From NCBI GenBank assembly GCA_004352715.1, contig SCFE01000082.1:1-64000 (forward strand): 64,000 nt of DNA, written 5' to 3'. A model generated the notes under the pieces. It had not been told where the DNA came from and did not search any database. It saw only the letters and a list, made by a program, of their open reading frames with translations. Positions 10,857 to 21,613 of this stretch are shown one piece after another; the first letter of the stretch is position 1, and the number at the start of each line of letters is the position of its first letter. Origin of the DNA: Hofstenia miamia (taxonomy: Eukaryota; Xenacoelomorpha; Acoela). The position numbers and the translations under genes were made by a program.

Positions 10857-13145
10857 TGTCGTGAAACCGAATTTTTACTCAGGGATTTAAGAACACAATG
10901 TGTAGCTGAGAAAGAAAACTAAATCTCTAAGTTTTAATCTGAAATCACAAGTGTTCAAAGTACCGAAGTGGGTTTGAACTCGAACTCCAGAAAATATATC
11001 AAAAAGTCCAATGATTAATAATTAAATATGAAAAGACTCCTGTCTATGATAACATTTCAACACCACAACGTTTCTTGTCAATGTCACTCAATCTCTACTC
11101 AGTGAATCCAACTATTTCTAAAACCAACTGAGCATACCAGAATGTAACAATAAATTTACCTTATTTTCTTATACTGCAAGTTCAATACTATATGCAATTG
11201 AAAGATTGATTTTAAAAGCGTATTTTCAAACTTAGTCTGGAACCTCAAATAAATCGAACATGCTTATGCTTTATTTTGTATTAGATTTTAATACAAGAAG
11301 GAATGTAAACCGAATTCTGGTAGTGATTTTATAACATAGATTACTACTAGGAAGGAAAAACTTAACCACTAAAAAGTTCTGAAATCACTAATGTCTATTT
11401 ATTCAAATGGTTATAGACTTGAGCCTCTAAAAATGTATCAAAAGCACGGTGAAATAAAAATAATAAAACCCGCAATGGTTCACTATTATTTTTAAAAGTT
11501 AACCAGGCAAAACGTCTTTGTAAATGTCTTACGATATTTGACAAATTACTGTGTTGCTTTTTATCAACAAGAGAGTGCACGGTATTATTAAAATTTAGGT
11601 TACTCTCTTGAGCTATTACAAAACTAATATATGATATTGTAAGTTAGATTCTAAGACAGGTCTTTCCAAACTTTATGCGAAACAACTGATTTTATTAACT
11701 ACCACGTACAACCTCTAATCAGAGCTACTGGTTTGTACTTTACTAACACACAACGTCTCAAATGAATTTAAGTAAAACAAAATGTTTCCTCTCAAAAAGA
11801 GTATTTTAGTTGAACAATTTTATGCAAGATAAATTTAGCGTTATGTTGTTTAAAGTTTCCCTAAAAGGTCTCCCTTTACTCACACTGTTTGAAGTTATAC
11901 TACAAAGAACACAATTCACAAAATGTCTCTCGCCCCCTAATGTAATTCTGACAAAACTTACTGTTTAATAAGTTTCTATTTGCACACAGAGAGAACACGC
12001 TAATGTTCTATGACAATTTTCTATTTTATTTGTTAATGCAATTAAGGGACTCTTTATTTTAATTCAGTCCCCTTGTATTTTCCCAAACAAAATTCTCTGT
12101 ACTGTTGAGTGTTAATGATAGTTTCTAATTCCCAACAGTTGATACTTAAATCCTTTAAAACAAAGCCGCCTTAGTTGTTTTGTGCACTTTCATGCAACAA
12201 CTTTATTCTCTCAAAAGTAAATTAAAAGCAAAATATAAAAACAAACGATAGCTTATTTATTTTACAACAGGAGAATGCTTATACAAGTCCCAACAATAAA
12301 TGAAACAAATAACTAAAGTCACATGTTATATTTAATACTAAATGAAATCTCCAATACTAATGAATAATATATCAATTTCAAAACCTTTACCTGACGATTA
12401 TCACCACTAAACTTTAGAATAACTTCCAAAAGAATTTCAAGATCAGAGTTACCAAACCAAATGAAAATAAAGTTTGAATGCTCAAACTTGCCAACTTTGA
12501 AATTAATAAATCTTGGATTTACCTTCAGGAATTATGCGAGAGTATAAAACTTCTTGGAGAGGGGGTTGTGTCTGTTTTCTATGAAGTTTTGAAGGTTTTT
12601 ATACCCTGTCCTACGTCATTGTCTTCTGCTTGGATATCTATTTTCAATTCCAAATTTAGCTTGACATTTTTGGCCAATTTTAGTGTTTAATGTCACGTCA
12701 GTTATCCCCTCATTGTTTGGAGTACCACCTCATTAACAGTTCCTTTTTCTTTTATTTTAACTCGTTAAACACTTAAAAAGCTTGTTAACCATCTTTTTAC
12801 CAAGTAATAGCCTCTTAAGCTGATGCAAGCTTCTCGCAATTTCGGTAAACATCTAACAAATGCGGTAAATTCCGTTTTCTTCAAAGTCATTTCTTTTCAG
12901 TAAAATTTAAAATTTATTTAGGGAAACGAAATCCTTAATTCATTTTTCAGAATTAATTTTTAAGTTCTCAAAAATTAGAAATTTTTCCAAACAGTTTAGA
13001 AATCAGGAACTGAATCAGATTCCACTTTTATCACATTCGCCACTGCCAGATTTGACTAATGAATTTCAAGAAATTCTATGCAAATCTTACCAATATCATA
13101 TTACAAAAGTCCTCTATAAGATAGATACCACTAATGTTTCATGCA
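10857..13145 (-). repeat. LTR L1 (3' LTR of copy 1)
   Basis: Begins TGTCGTGAAACC and ends near ATGCA, aligning end to end with 22657-24898. On the minus strand a conserved TATAAAA lies at 12603-12597. If it is the promoter, U3 is about 550 bp and R plus U5 about 1.7 kb. The left edge meets non-element DNA. About 12440-12560 differs from the other LTRs and may be a local replacement. The short plus-strand ORF at 12478-12690 has no recognised content. Confidence 0.8.
12597..12603 (-). promoter_or_regulatory. TATA box of LTR L1
   Basis: Minus-strand TATAAAA within the context GACAGGGTATAAAAACCTTC. The same context recurs at 24364-24370, 34840-34846 and 54919-54925, which is better support than a lone AT-rich match. 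Confidence 0.6.
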
Positions 13146-13169
13146 TAGATATTTTCTATCTTTCTTCTT
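13146..13169 (-). promoter_or_regulatory. Polypurine tract, copy 1
   Basis: The minus strand reads as a purine-rich run (AAGAAGAAAGATAGAAAA) just after the env stop and just before the LTR, where the plus-strand primer is expected. The same tract precedes the LTR of copy 5 near 55467-55488. Confidence 0.6.
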
Positions 13170-15434
13170 ATGCTTGCATTACTTGATTAAGATCCGGATA
13201 ATGGACCCTTGGAAGACCTGGTGCAAATGTTGTCATAGGATGTTGAATTATAGGGCTGTCCTCCCGAGGAGCAGTCCTTAACCCTATATCATCCTCTTTA
13301 ATTACGCAAAGTTTATCTTGATTTCTATTTTCTTTCCAAATGCTATGATTTTCATTGTTTGTCACAACTACGATTTTTGATTCCCCTTTAAACCCATGGA
13401 GATGTTGAAGAGGGTTATGTAACATAGCACGTAACTTCTTTCTTATACAAAACGCTAGTGACAGCACTGAAATTGCTCCTATTCCAGTTGTTAGAAAAGG
13501 CAGATGATTGAAATTTTCCAGGGTGTAAATTCCTGTAAGTCCTTCGACAAAATTATTTTTGCCTTAGCCAAACAGTCACCCAGGGGCTTGGCGATTTTNN
13601 NNNNNNNNNNNNNNNNNNNNNNNNNNNNNNNNNNNNNNNNNNNNNNNNNNNNNNNNNNNNNNNNNNNNNNNNNNNNNNNNNNNNNNNNNNNNNNNNNNNN
13701 NNNNNNNNNNCAAACAGTCACCCAGGGGCTTGGCGATTTTCCTCCACTCTTCAACTGAGTCTGGACTTAATCTATTATTGGCTTTGAGATGTACTTGAAC
13801 CTCCTGAATCAAGTTTTGGTGTGCTTGTGCCAAAGACAGATAAGGTTGTTCTTGTAATGCTGGAAATGCATCATAAATTCCTCTTAACAGTCTAGATATT
13901 GTAACATCAATTCTTTTATATCCTTCTCTGCATGTCATAAGATCTGGTTTTAGTGTCACCCTTCGTCCTTCCAAAATCTGTCCACATCCTAACCTTATAA
14001 CACACACTCAGCAAGCGGGTATCTTATTTGGCATATACTTCTATTCTATACTATTATTTGTCAAAAATTTCGTACTAGGCAGTGAAACAAAAAGCCAATG
14101 GCAATAACCTAAATTCTTGGCATTTTCTGCTAGAATGTGTGATATCACCTTTGTTTTGCATAATTCAAAAATTTGAGTTTCTAATCCAAAGAACAGTGAT
14201 ACTAGACAGATTCTTAATGATCCACCTTTGCAAAATTTTAATGTTTTGGAATCTAATTCTGTGAACATAGCGTTATCTCGACTTACAGCTAAGTATGGTG
14301 TGTCTAGTATCCAGGTTGTAAATAGCTTCCCATCTGTTGATGCCATTGGAAGTGATGTCGCATGATAAACATAAAACTGTTGACTCATTGAGTTGAATGG
14401 GATTCCCATTCTGACATGAAGTCCATATGGTGTGACATACACAGCATCTACAAGTTTGGATTGATAATACGCTAAAATTCTTTTAGTGGATAATGTAAGA
14501 GATAAAAGAGTTTCACACTGAAGTTCCTCATTAGCTAGAACTGCAACTAACTTTTTGAGATCTTTTGGAGAGACTAAACTAGGTGGTAGGTAACCTTCCG
14601 TCAAAGATGGTATCACCTGGAGTAGCAATGCTGTATAGCTCCAGAGCCCTATCCTAAATGATTTTAAGCCTGCAAACTTTGCCCCTAAATGGGCTGTCCA
14701 ATTTGTCTCAACCAGAAAGAGTTTAATGTATTCACAGTAAAACCTGGCTACATTTGGAATAGACTCCTGCAATTCATGTAAGGTATCTAAAATTTTTTTC
14801 TTTTCTTCCCACAATTTCTTTAATTCTGATGGAACCAGCACAAATTTCTAATCAGTTTGAGTGGTGAGGAGATGTATATCTTTGGTATGTTGATTTGTTC
14901 CTTCTAAAATCTCATTTACTTTTTTTTCAAATGTTCAGTTTGTTCACATTTCCTAAGCCAGCATTTAATGGGTTCTGCAATTGAAGCAAACACACCTAAC
15001 GTACCCAAAATTCCTGTGATCACTAAACCAACGGCCCTGCGCCTATGATGAGGGTAGGGGTGAGTCCCTGATTCTGGTAAACTTTCCGGAATTAACATTT
15101 TTGCTTGAATTTTCATTTCCTCTAATTCCCTTTCAATTTCCTTTCCTTCTTGATTTATGAGGTGAGCCAACCAGTTGACTATGCTTTCACATTCAGAATC
15201 TCTCCTCTCACAACTTTCTTCATTTCCTTTTAGTTTTAACTGAAACTCAGGCATTTTCCTAACCAACTCTTGTGAAAAATTTACTGCTGGGAATGGCACT
15301 AAGAATTCAACCATTTTCCAATGTTCAGTTTGCAGTACTTCAAATTGTTGATTAAACAAAATTCCATTCTCTATCTGCCCCACAATCTTCAGCCATGTCA
15401 AACTGTAGAAGAGACCTTTCATGAGGGCAGACAT
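13168..15434 (-). pseudogene. env: env-like fusion glycoprotein pseudogene, copy 1
   Basis: The start at 15434 follows a TTTAG splice-acceptor-like site. In order: a hydrophobic N-terminus (residues 5-20) that could be a signal peptide; about 130 residues of surface domain; a basic HHRRR cleavage-like site (15036-15050); a hydrophobic Gly/Ala-rich fusion-peptide-like stretch; a heptad-rich coiled-coil region; cysteine-rich ectodomain; a membrane span near 13500-13450; and an 80-residue tail. This short-SU/long-TM layout resembles errantivirus Env and baculovirus F, although the fusion peptide is not the same. Breaks: a one-base loss in a T run near 14918, TAG at about 14850, TAG near 14041, TGA near 14010, a frame shift near 13492, and an N gap (13599-13710) whose flanks repeat 30 bases. 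It also lacks 42 bp present in copies 2 and 5. Confidence 0.75.
13599..13710. other. Assembly gap with duplicated flanks
   Basis: 112 N. The same 30 bases (13569-13598 and 13711-13740) stand on both sides, so true sequence between them may be absent. Confidence 0.85.
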
Positions 15435-15540
15435 CCTAAATTATACTATCATTGCATTGATTAGATGTCGTTCTTAATTAGTACTTGAAACTGTACTCAA
15501 TAGTAAATATTTTTAAAATTTTCTTTATATGATTCACCTT

Positions 15541-16909
15541 TCATTTATATATTTGAAAGAACACACTCCATTTGGCAGTGATTTCATCCCTCTTCTCTTG
15601 ATCTAACTGTGACCAATCATCTGCTGGGAAGTTTGGGTGCTTGGTGGCAAACTGCGCATATAATATCTTCAACCTCTCCCTGAGGTCTAAATGATTTTTC
15701 GACCAAACTTCCTCTGATGGTATTGTGGTTTGGCTGTGTTGAAGTATCTCTTCTAGCTTTTTGAAAACTTTCTCATTCTTCCTTCTGAATTGAAGGGTTA
15801 TCTGAACCAACTCATAGGTTATTTGCGAATCATATCAGCTATCATGTGGCTGAAGGCCTTGTTCTTTCAATTTTCTGAGTCTGTCTGGGCACACTTTCTC
15901 TGCTAAAGATGTTAATGAGAAGGAAGGCATCTCCTGAATCGCGGCTTCTAGTAATTGTTCTTCTTTGATCTTCTGAGGCTTTTGTATATTCAATAGGACC
16001 ATGATCTTTGTTTCCATCCTATAAGCAAGATCATATACAGGAATTCCCCAGTTGTGCAAACCCAACATTGGACAGTCTTGTGTGCCATTGAATAATATCA
16101 TTCCTGTAGCTTTCATTTGTTTTATTTTCTCATGAATTTGTTCAGGCCAATGGTTAGAATTTAGAAATTCCGCCTGTGCATTGGTACTGTTCAGGAACGC
16201 CAAAGCAGGATGTTCCTTGTCCACAAACTCTAAAAACTCCTGCATCTTTTGAATATTTATTTGCTCATAGTAATTGTTCCATGTTCCTGCAATATAAAAG
16301 GTTATCTGTTATTTCAAATTGTTTTCTTGCCTTCCAGTATATTTTTCTACCCTCTAGATCATGATAATGTAGAGTGGACATCAGATAATTAACTGCCAAT
16401 GGTGGCTTCAGCAGGTACTTAAGCAAAGTTTCACCTTTATAGATCACACAATCCAGAGGGACCATCACAACCCTACTGCAGGTTATATTCACTTTTTCGA
16501 TTTGCCTTCTAGCCACTTCCATCATAGGTTGAGGGATTTCCCAAAGTCGCACCATGGCACCAATAAACTCCAAATCTAATGCCACCAAGCTTTCACTTTC
16601 CCATGATCTGCTCTGAACAGCACATATGTATTTTTGAGTGACGGTTTTTGGTCTATGTAATTTAGCCTCAAATTCTAGGTACCAATGCTCATTATTTTGG
16701 TGGCCTCCTCAGATCTTCAGAATCTCCATAATCTCTTCATTATCATGAGCTTCCAGACCACCATCATTTTCTACGATCGTTTCTGTAACCAGGCATGGCG
16801 ATTCTTCTGGGGAAGGTAGTAATGTAGGGTAGTCTAAGGTGACAGTCCTTACGCTGTTGCTTCGCCTCCATTTGGTTCAGTACTTCTTTTTTGAAACTCT
16901 GCCTGGCAT
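15541..16909 (-). pseudogene. ORF-X, unrecognised ~455-aa protein, copy 1 (broken)
   Basis: Start ATGCCAGG at 16909 directly follows '...tttagttag', a splice-acceptor-like site. The N-terminus is basic (KKKY...KWRR), then acidic, then a compact-looking domain with conserved SRSWE, VPLDC, KPPLAV and YHDLEGR, then a helical C-terminal half rich in Glu, Gln and Lys (MQEFLEFV, DCPMLGLHNWGIP, WSVF). No signal peptide or membrane span is seen, so it is probably internal. I recognise no family. Breaks: TGA at codon 11 (copy 5 has CAA), a TGA near 16710, a frame change near 16265, and TGA near 15834 (copy 3 has CAA). It lies between pol/ORF3 and env in every copy. Confidence 0.65.
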
Positions 16910-17527
16910 CTAACTAAATAAATCACTGTTTAAGTACTTAATTAGCATTTCTAGCGAAAACCTGTGATTCAGTTAAATTTGCAAACTACTATAATGAGTA
17001 CAGCTTTGAAAACCCAATAATATAGTTTTCATTTACTATGTTTCGTGTGTCCATAACAAAACCTCAATTTAATTTACGTAATCCCACTCTTTCTAAACAT
17101 TCAAATTCATGATCATACTACGTGTTTACGGCTATCTCATTTCCATTTCCATAGCAACCTTACCATATAATGTATTAATCAATTTTACTTTTCAATCACG
17201 TCTTCTATCTAAAGTTCTGCAATTTTGGTTCAATTCGGGGTCTGTCCATAGCCATTACTGAAAACTTTGGCTATTTTAATGAATAATGCCTTAAACTGCG
17301 TCTTCACTTCCCTTGTGCTAATTGTTTGATACAAGGTTACGTGTTTATTCTAGGTCTACTACTGTCATTAACCTTTACACACCTTGTTTTTTCTGTACAT
17401 ACGTACTACTTATGGTTTAATTATGAGTTTACTTATAGATTTCTCAGAACAGTTGAGTAGTGAGTTTGTGTGGTACCCTAATTTTTGCTATAACAATTAA
17501 TTAATTCTTTAACTAAAACAAACACAA

Positions 17528-17680
17528 TTATTTATTAAGAGTTAAATTAATAAATATAAGTTGTTTATGTGCCAGGGTGGCGATGATTGCTTTTCTTCGC
17601 ATCCTATGTTTTTTCATTTTGCTTTGATGTTCACTCAACATCCTTGTATAAAAGTAGTCAGGGTGCATAAATGTCCTCAT
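17528..17680 (-). CDS. ORF3, small basic protein, copy 1 (internally deleted)
   Basis: A 50-codon frame starting at 17680, nine bases after the splice-acceptor-like '...gtttttag'. The start (MRTFMHPDYFYTRM) and the Lys/Arg-rich end (KMKKH...RRKAIIATLAHK) match the 76-aa version in copy 3, but 26 codons are missing in frame from the middle. No family was recognised. The basic tail suggests nucleic-acid or nuclear binding, which is inference only. It sits about 440 bp after the integrase frame and about 620 bp before ORF-X. Confidence 0.5.
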   Translation of the reverse strand: MRTFMHPDYFYTRMLSEHQSKMKKHRMRRKAIIATLAHKQLIFINLTLNK

Positions 17681-17966
17681 TTCCTTTCCTAAAAACAACT
17701 ACTATTTTTCATGCAGTTACATTAATTACAACACCTAAAGAAAAACTAAAAACTTTAATGTTTCTAAACTACAAATAGGAATGAACATAAACAGTCTACT
17801 TTAATCTGCAAGTCCGCAATCTGGACCACCTCCTCTTCTTCACCAACTGTGAACTTTGTTTGTTATCTAAACATTTTTATAAAATCAATTAATTTCTCAT
17901 GCACTGTAACATTTTGCAAATTCATCATGCATTTTATACTTTCCCTTTTGTGAAGTTATACCCATG

Positions 17967-20900
17967 CTAACATGGGTACTTTTCTTTGGCGGGCAGGATA
18001 CCTATCCTGTTGAAAAGATCTGTCAGGAGCATTTTCTTGCTCTTGTCTTTGTACCCAAATGGGCTTGGCCTCCAGACTAGGTGCCTGTGCCTCCAACTGA
18101 TTCTCAATGTTGGGTCCAATATGGGAATATCAACTTGCTGACACAATGCCAGTTCATCTTTGTTTTCCTCTTCACCTAGATTTTCTGTTTCCATTTCTTC
18201 CATCCTATCTTTTCCAATTCCGGATTCTTTATATGGCTTCAGCCTATTTATGTGAACGATTTGCCATTTCTTCCGCGGATATTTGATATGCTTAATCTGT
18301 ACGTTAACCTCATTGATTACTTTTACCACTTCATATGGCCCTGAATAAGGACTATGTAATTTCTTCACCATTCCTTTCTTAATCGCCGGGTGATACAGTA
18401 AAACTTTATCTCCCACTGAGAACTCCTGGAAACACACCTTTTTGTTATAGTAGTCGCTCATCATTTCCTGTGCTTGTCCAGTGGCTTCTATCACTGTTTG
18501 CTGCAGGCAACTCAAGTTCATCTGTAAATCTAAAATATATTGATGTATATTATCATAATGAGGTCTTTGATCTTCTGGTTCTGGTAACAGCAGTTGCACT
18601 GGAACCCGCGCTTTCCTACTAAACATAACTTGGAAAGGAGAGACGCCTGTAGACTGATGTTTGCTGGTGTTATATGCAAAGCACGCCTGTTCTATAAACT
18701 GATCCCAGTCATTTTGATCTTCGTCAATGTATTTGGAAATTATATCAATCAATGTTTTGTTCCATCATTCTGTTTGTCCATTTCCTTGGGGATGAAATGC
18801 CGTTGTTCGTAATTTCTTAATATCTAAAAGAAAACATAGTTGATGTATTAAATTGCTCTCGAAATTCCTTCCTTGGTCTGTCAAAATATGGTCAGGAAGA
18901 CCAAACTGGGTAAATATTCTATTAACTAATACTTTCACAGTCAATTCCGCCATTGAATCTACTAAGGGAAACGCAAATGAAAATTTTGAAAATAGGTCCA
19001 CTACTGTTAAAATCCACTTATTTCCAGATTCACTTTTTGGTAAAGGACCCATGAAATCCGCAGCAATTATTTCGAAAGGATAACCTACCTTAATGGATTT
19101 CATTGGTGCCCTTACTGCTGGTACAGGAAATTTTCTTTTATTGCATCTTTCACAAGCATTTATATAAGATATCACATCATTGGTCATACCTATCCAAAAA
19201 TACAATTCTTTTATTTTGTTATTTGTTTTTGTTATTCCAAAATGCCCGCCTGAAGCCGAAGTATGAACTGCCTTTAAAACTTTAGATATAAATACCCTAG
19301 GTATGATTAATTTTAAAGGTTGTTTTGGTTCCCTAAGATATAAGATTTGATCTTGTTCAAATAAATTTTCCCATCTTGACCATAAATAAAGAGTCTCCCG
19401 CAGAACACCCTGCAAACTTTGTTTATCCGGTTTTATCAAGACCTTTTCAGAAATTAACTTCTTATATATTGGACCGATTATTACATCTTGTTTTTGAGCT
19501 TGAATGAATTTTTCTTTCTCCTCACAACCCAATTTTATTGAGAATGTTAGTAAGTCCCTAGGGTCATCTATTCCTTTGTCTGGCTCTCTAAGAATTACCA
19601 GGTCCAATCTGCTTAATGCGTCGGCATTTTGATGTTTAGCTCCAGGTTTATGTACTATGTTGAAATCAAATTCTGCCAAAAATGTGAGCCACCTGTATAA
19701 TTGACCGCTGATTTCCCTAAAATTCCGCAGCCACTTTAAACTAGCATGGTCTGTAATTACTGTAAACTTCCTACCATATAAATAATGTTTAAATTTTCAA
19801 ACTGCCCAGACAACTCCCAACAATTCTTTCTTTGTAGTGGAATAGTTTAATTCCGAACCTTGTAAAGCACGACTTGCATATGCAACCACTGTTTCTCCAT
19901 TTTTGCCATGTTGAGACAACACTGCGCCCAGGGCCTCTCCACTTGCGTCTGTGGATAGTATGAATTCCTTCATTACATCTGGATAGTCTAAAATAGGTGC
20001 AGAGATTAATTTTTGCTTTAACTTTTCAAAAGCCTGCTGCTGGTCAGCTTCCCAGTCAAATGGACAATTTTTGCGTTACAATTTAGTCAAAGGGTAAGCT
20101 AACTCTGCATAACTTTCTACAAATCTTTGATAATACCCAGTTAGACCTAAGAAGCTGTGTAGTTGTGTTATATTTGACTGTGGTTTTAAAAGTTTTACTG
20201 CCTCAATTTTCTCCTCATCACATTCTAGCCATTTCTTAGAAATCTTATGTCCCAGAAACTTTATTTCCTTCTTGAAAAAAACACATTTCTTAGCACACAA
20301 TTTCAATCCCGCATTTCTGAGTACCGTGGCTACCTTTCCAAAATTTTCAAGGGTTTGTTCAAAGGTTTTTCCAATTACCAAAATATTGTCTAAATAAACG
20401 AGGCAAGCCTTATACAGTAATTCACCTAAAACAAAATCCATTAATCTTTGAAATTGTGAAGGTCCACTCGAAATACCAATAGTTAAGACGTTGAAGTGAA
20501 AGTGGCCTGACGGGACTGAGAAGGCTGTCTTATGTACGTCACACTCCTTAATTTTCATTTGATGATAACCACTTACCAAATCTAATGAAATGAAATATCA
20601 AGAACCCTGAATAGAGTCGAGTATATTTTCAATGCTAGGAAGCAGATACGCACTTACACTCACCAATTTGGCATTCACTGTTTTTCTATAGTCAATGCAG
20701 ACTCTTAGTTTGTTGTCCTTTTTCCGTACTAACACAACTGGCGAGTTCCACAAGCTGTTTGATTTCAAAATTACCCCTAACTGTAGCATTGAATTAATTT
20801 GTTGTCCCAGCTCATTTTGGAAAGCCAAAGGAACTCAGTGTGGCTGCACATTTACAGGTCGTTCATCTGTTGTATTCAATTCCAGTGGCATAAGATTGCA

Positions 20901-21606
20901 ACTTCCCAATTCTTCTGAACACGTGGGAACACGTTTTCGAACTTCTTGATTTGTTTTAGGAATGTTGGCTTTTCAGATGGAAGAAGTTCAATCCTGTCAA
21001 ATTTAATCTGCCTGAGAATTTCAGTCATCCTCTTAGATCTTTTCACCTCTGTACTCTTCTGGTTTGCTGTCACGGGCTCTGCTTTATCTAAATATATTGA
21101 AAAATTAACAAAATCCCTAAGTTTATTTTGATTTGGAGCTGGGTTAATAATTTCAATTTCTTCTGCAATATTATATTCAAAAGGATAACTATTAGCTTCA
21201 TTCTTGAAATAAATTCTTTTAGTTCCAAAGTCAATAGCACTTTGGCAATCCCTTAATACGTCACAACCTAAAATGATGGTCTCTAAGAGATCTCCCACTA
21301 CAAACACATTTGCAATAATAGTTTGTGTATTTAAAGTGATTTCGATATTAGTTTTTCCCTTGATATTTAATGGTTGTCCATTAGCTGCAAACACCTTAAT
21401 CAAATTATCTAACTGAATTTTATTTCCTAATTTTTGAATGAAATTTTCATTAATCAAGGAGATTGGACTTCCACTGTCTATTAACATTTTACATTCCCAA
21501 CCTTGTACCGGCAATTTTATATACACTAAAGAATCACTAGTTTTATCCAAATTATGTAAATAAATTTTATTTGCTTCAGCCGAGTCAACTGACTCGGCCA
21601 CTGTTA
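17967..21606 (-). pseudogene. pol: pro-pol polyprotein pseudogene, copy 1
   Basis: Read in the minus-1 frame of gag. Protease: LIDSGSPISLI (DSG catalytic motif) and IILGCDVL. RT: VCIDYRK, and at about 20385 the catalytic box reads YLDN where other copies have YLDD, removing a metal-binding Asp. RNase H contains DASGEALGAVL. Integrase has HHCC (H-x6-H, CERC), then DFMGP, TDQG and HPQGNGQTE as the DDE residues, then a GPY/F module (SGPYEVVKV...INRLKPY). There is no chromodomain. Breaks: a one-base deletion near 20930, TGA near 20833, TGA at 20598-20600 (Trp in copy 5), TAA near 20075, TGA near 19797 and near 18763, and an altered C-terminus. Several are shared with copies 2 and 4. Confidence 0.9.
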
Positions 21607-21613
21607 GTTTAAA
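21579..21613 (-). promoter_or_regulatory. Programmed minus-1 frameshift signal, gag-pol, copy 1
   Basis: On the minus strand the last sense bases of gag are T TTA AAC (21613-21607), a classic X XXY YYZ slippery heptamer, directly followed by TAA (21606-21604). Slipping by one base reads CTA ACA GTG, which enters the protease frame exactly. Eight bases downstream, 21598-21579 is an inverted repeat forming an 8-bp GC-rich stem with a 4-base loop. Heptamer, stop and hairpin recur at the same place in copies 2, 3 and 4. Confidence 0.85.

Noticed and set aside
17967-18300. Chromodomain at the integrase C-terminus
   Set aside because: Only a GPY/F module and an acidic tail are visible; the aromatic cage and fold pattern of a chromodomain are absent.
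20598-20600. A variant genetic code in which TGA is sense, or programmed readthrough of TGA
   Set aside because: TGA replaces Trp, Arg and probably Gln codons at different sites, sister copies have CGA, CAA or TGG there, and frameshifts and TAA or TAG stops occur as well. Decay explains all of it.
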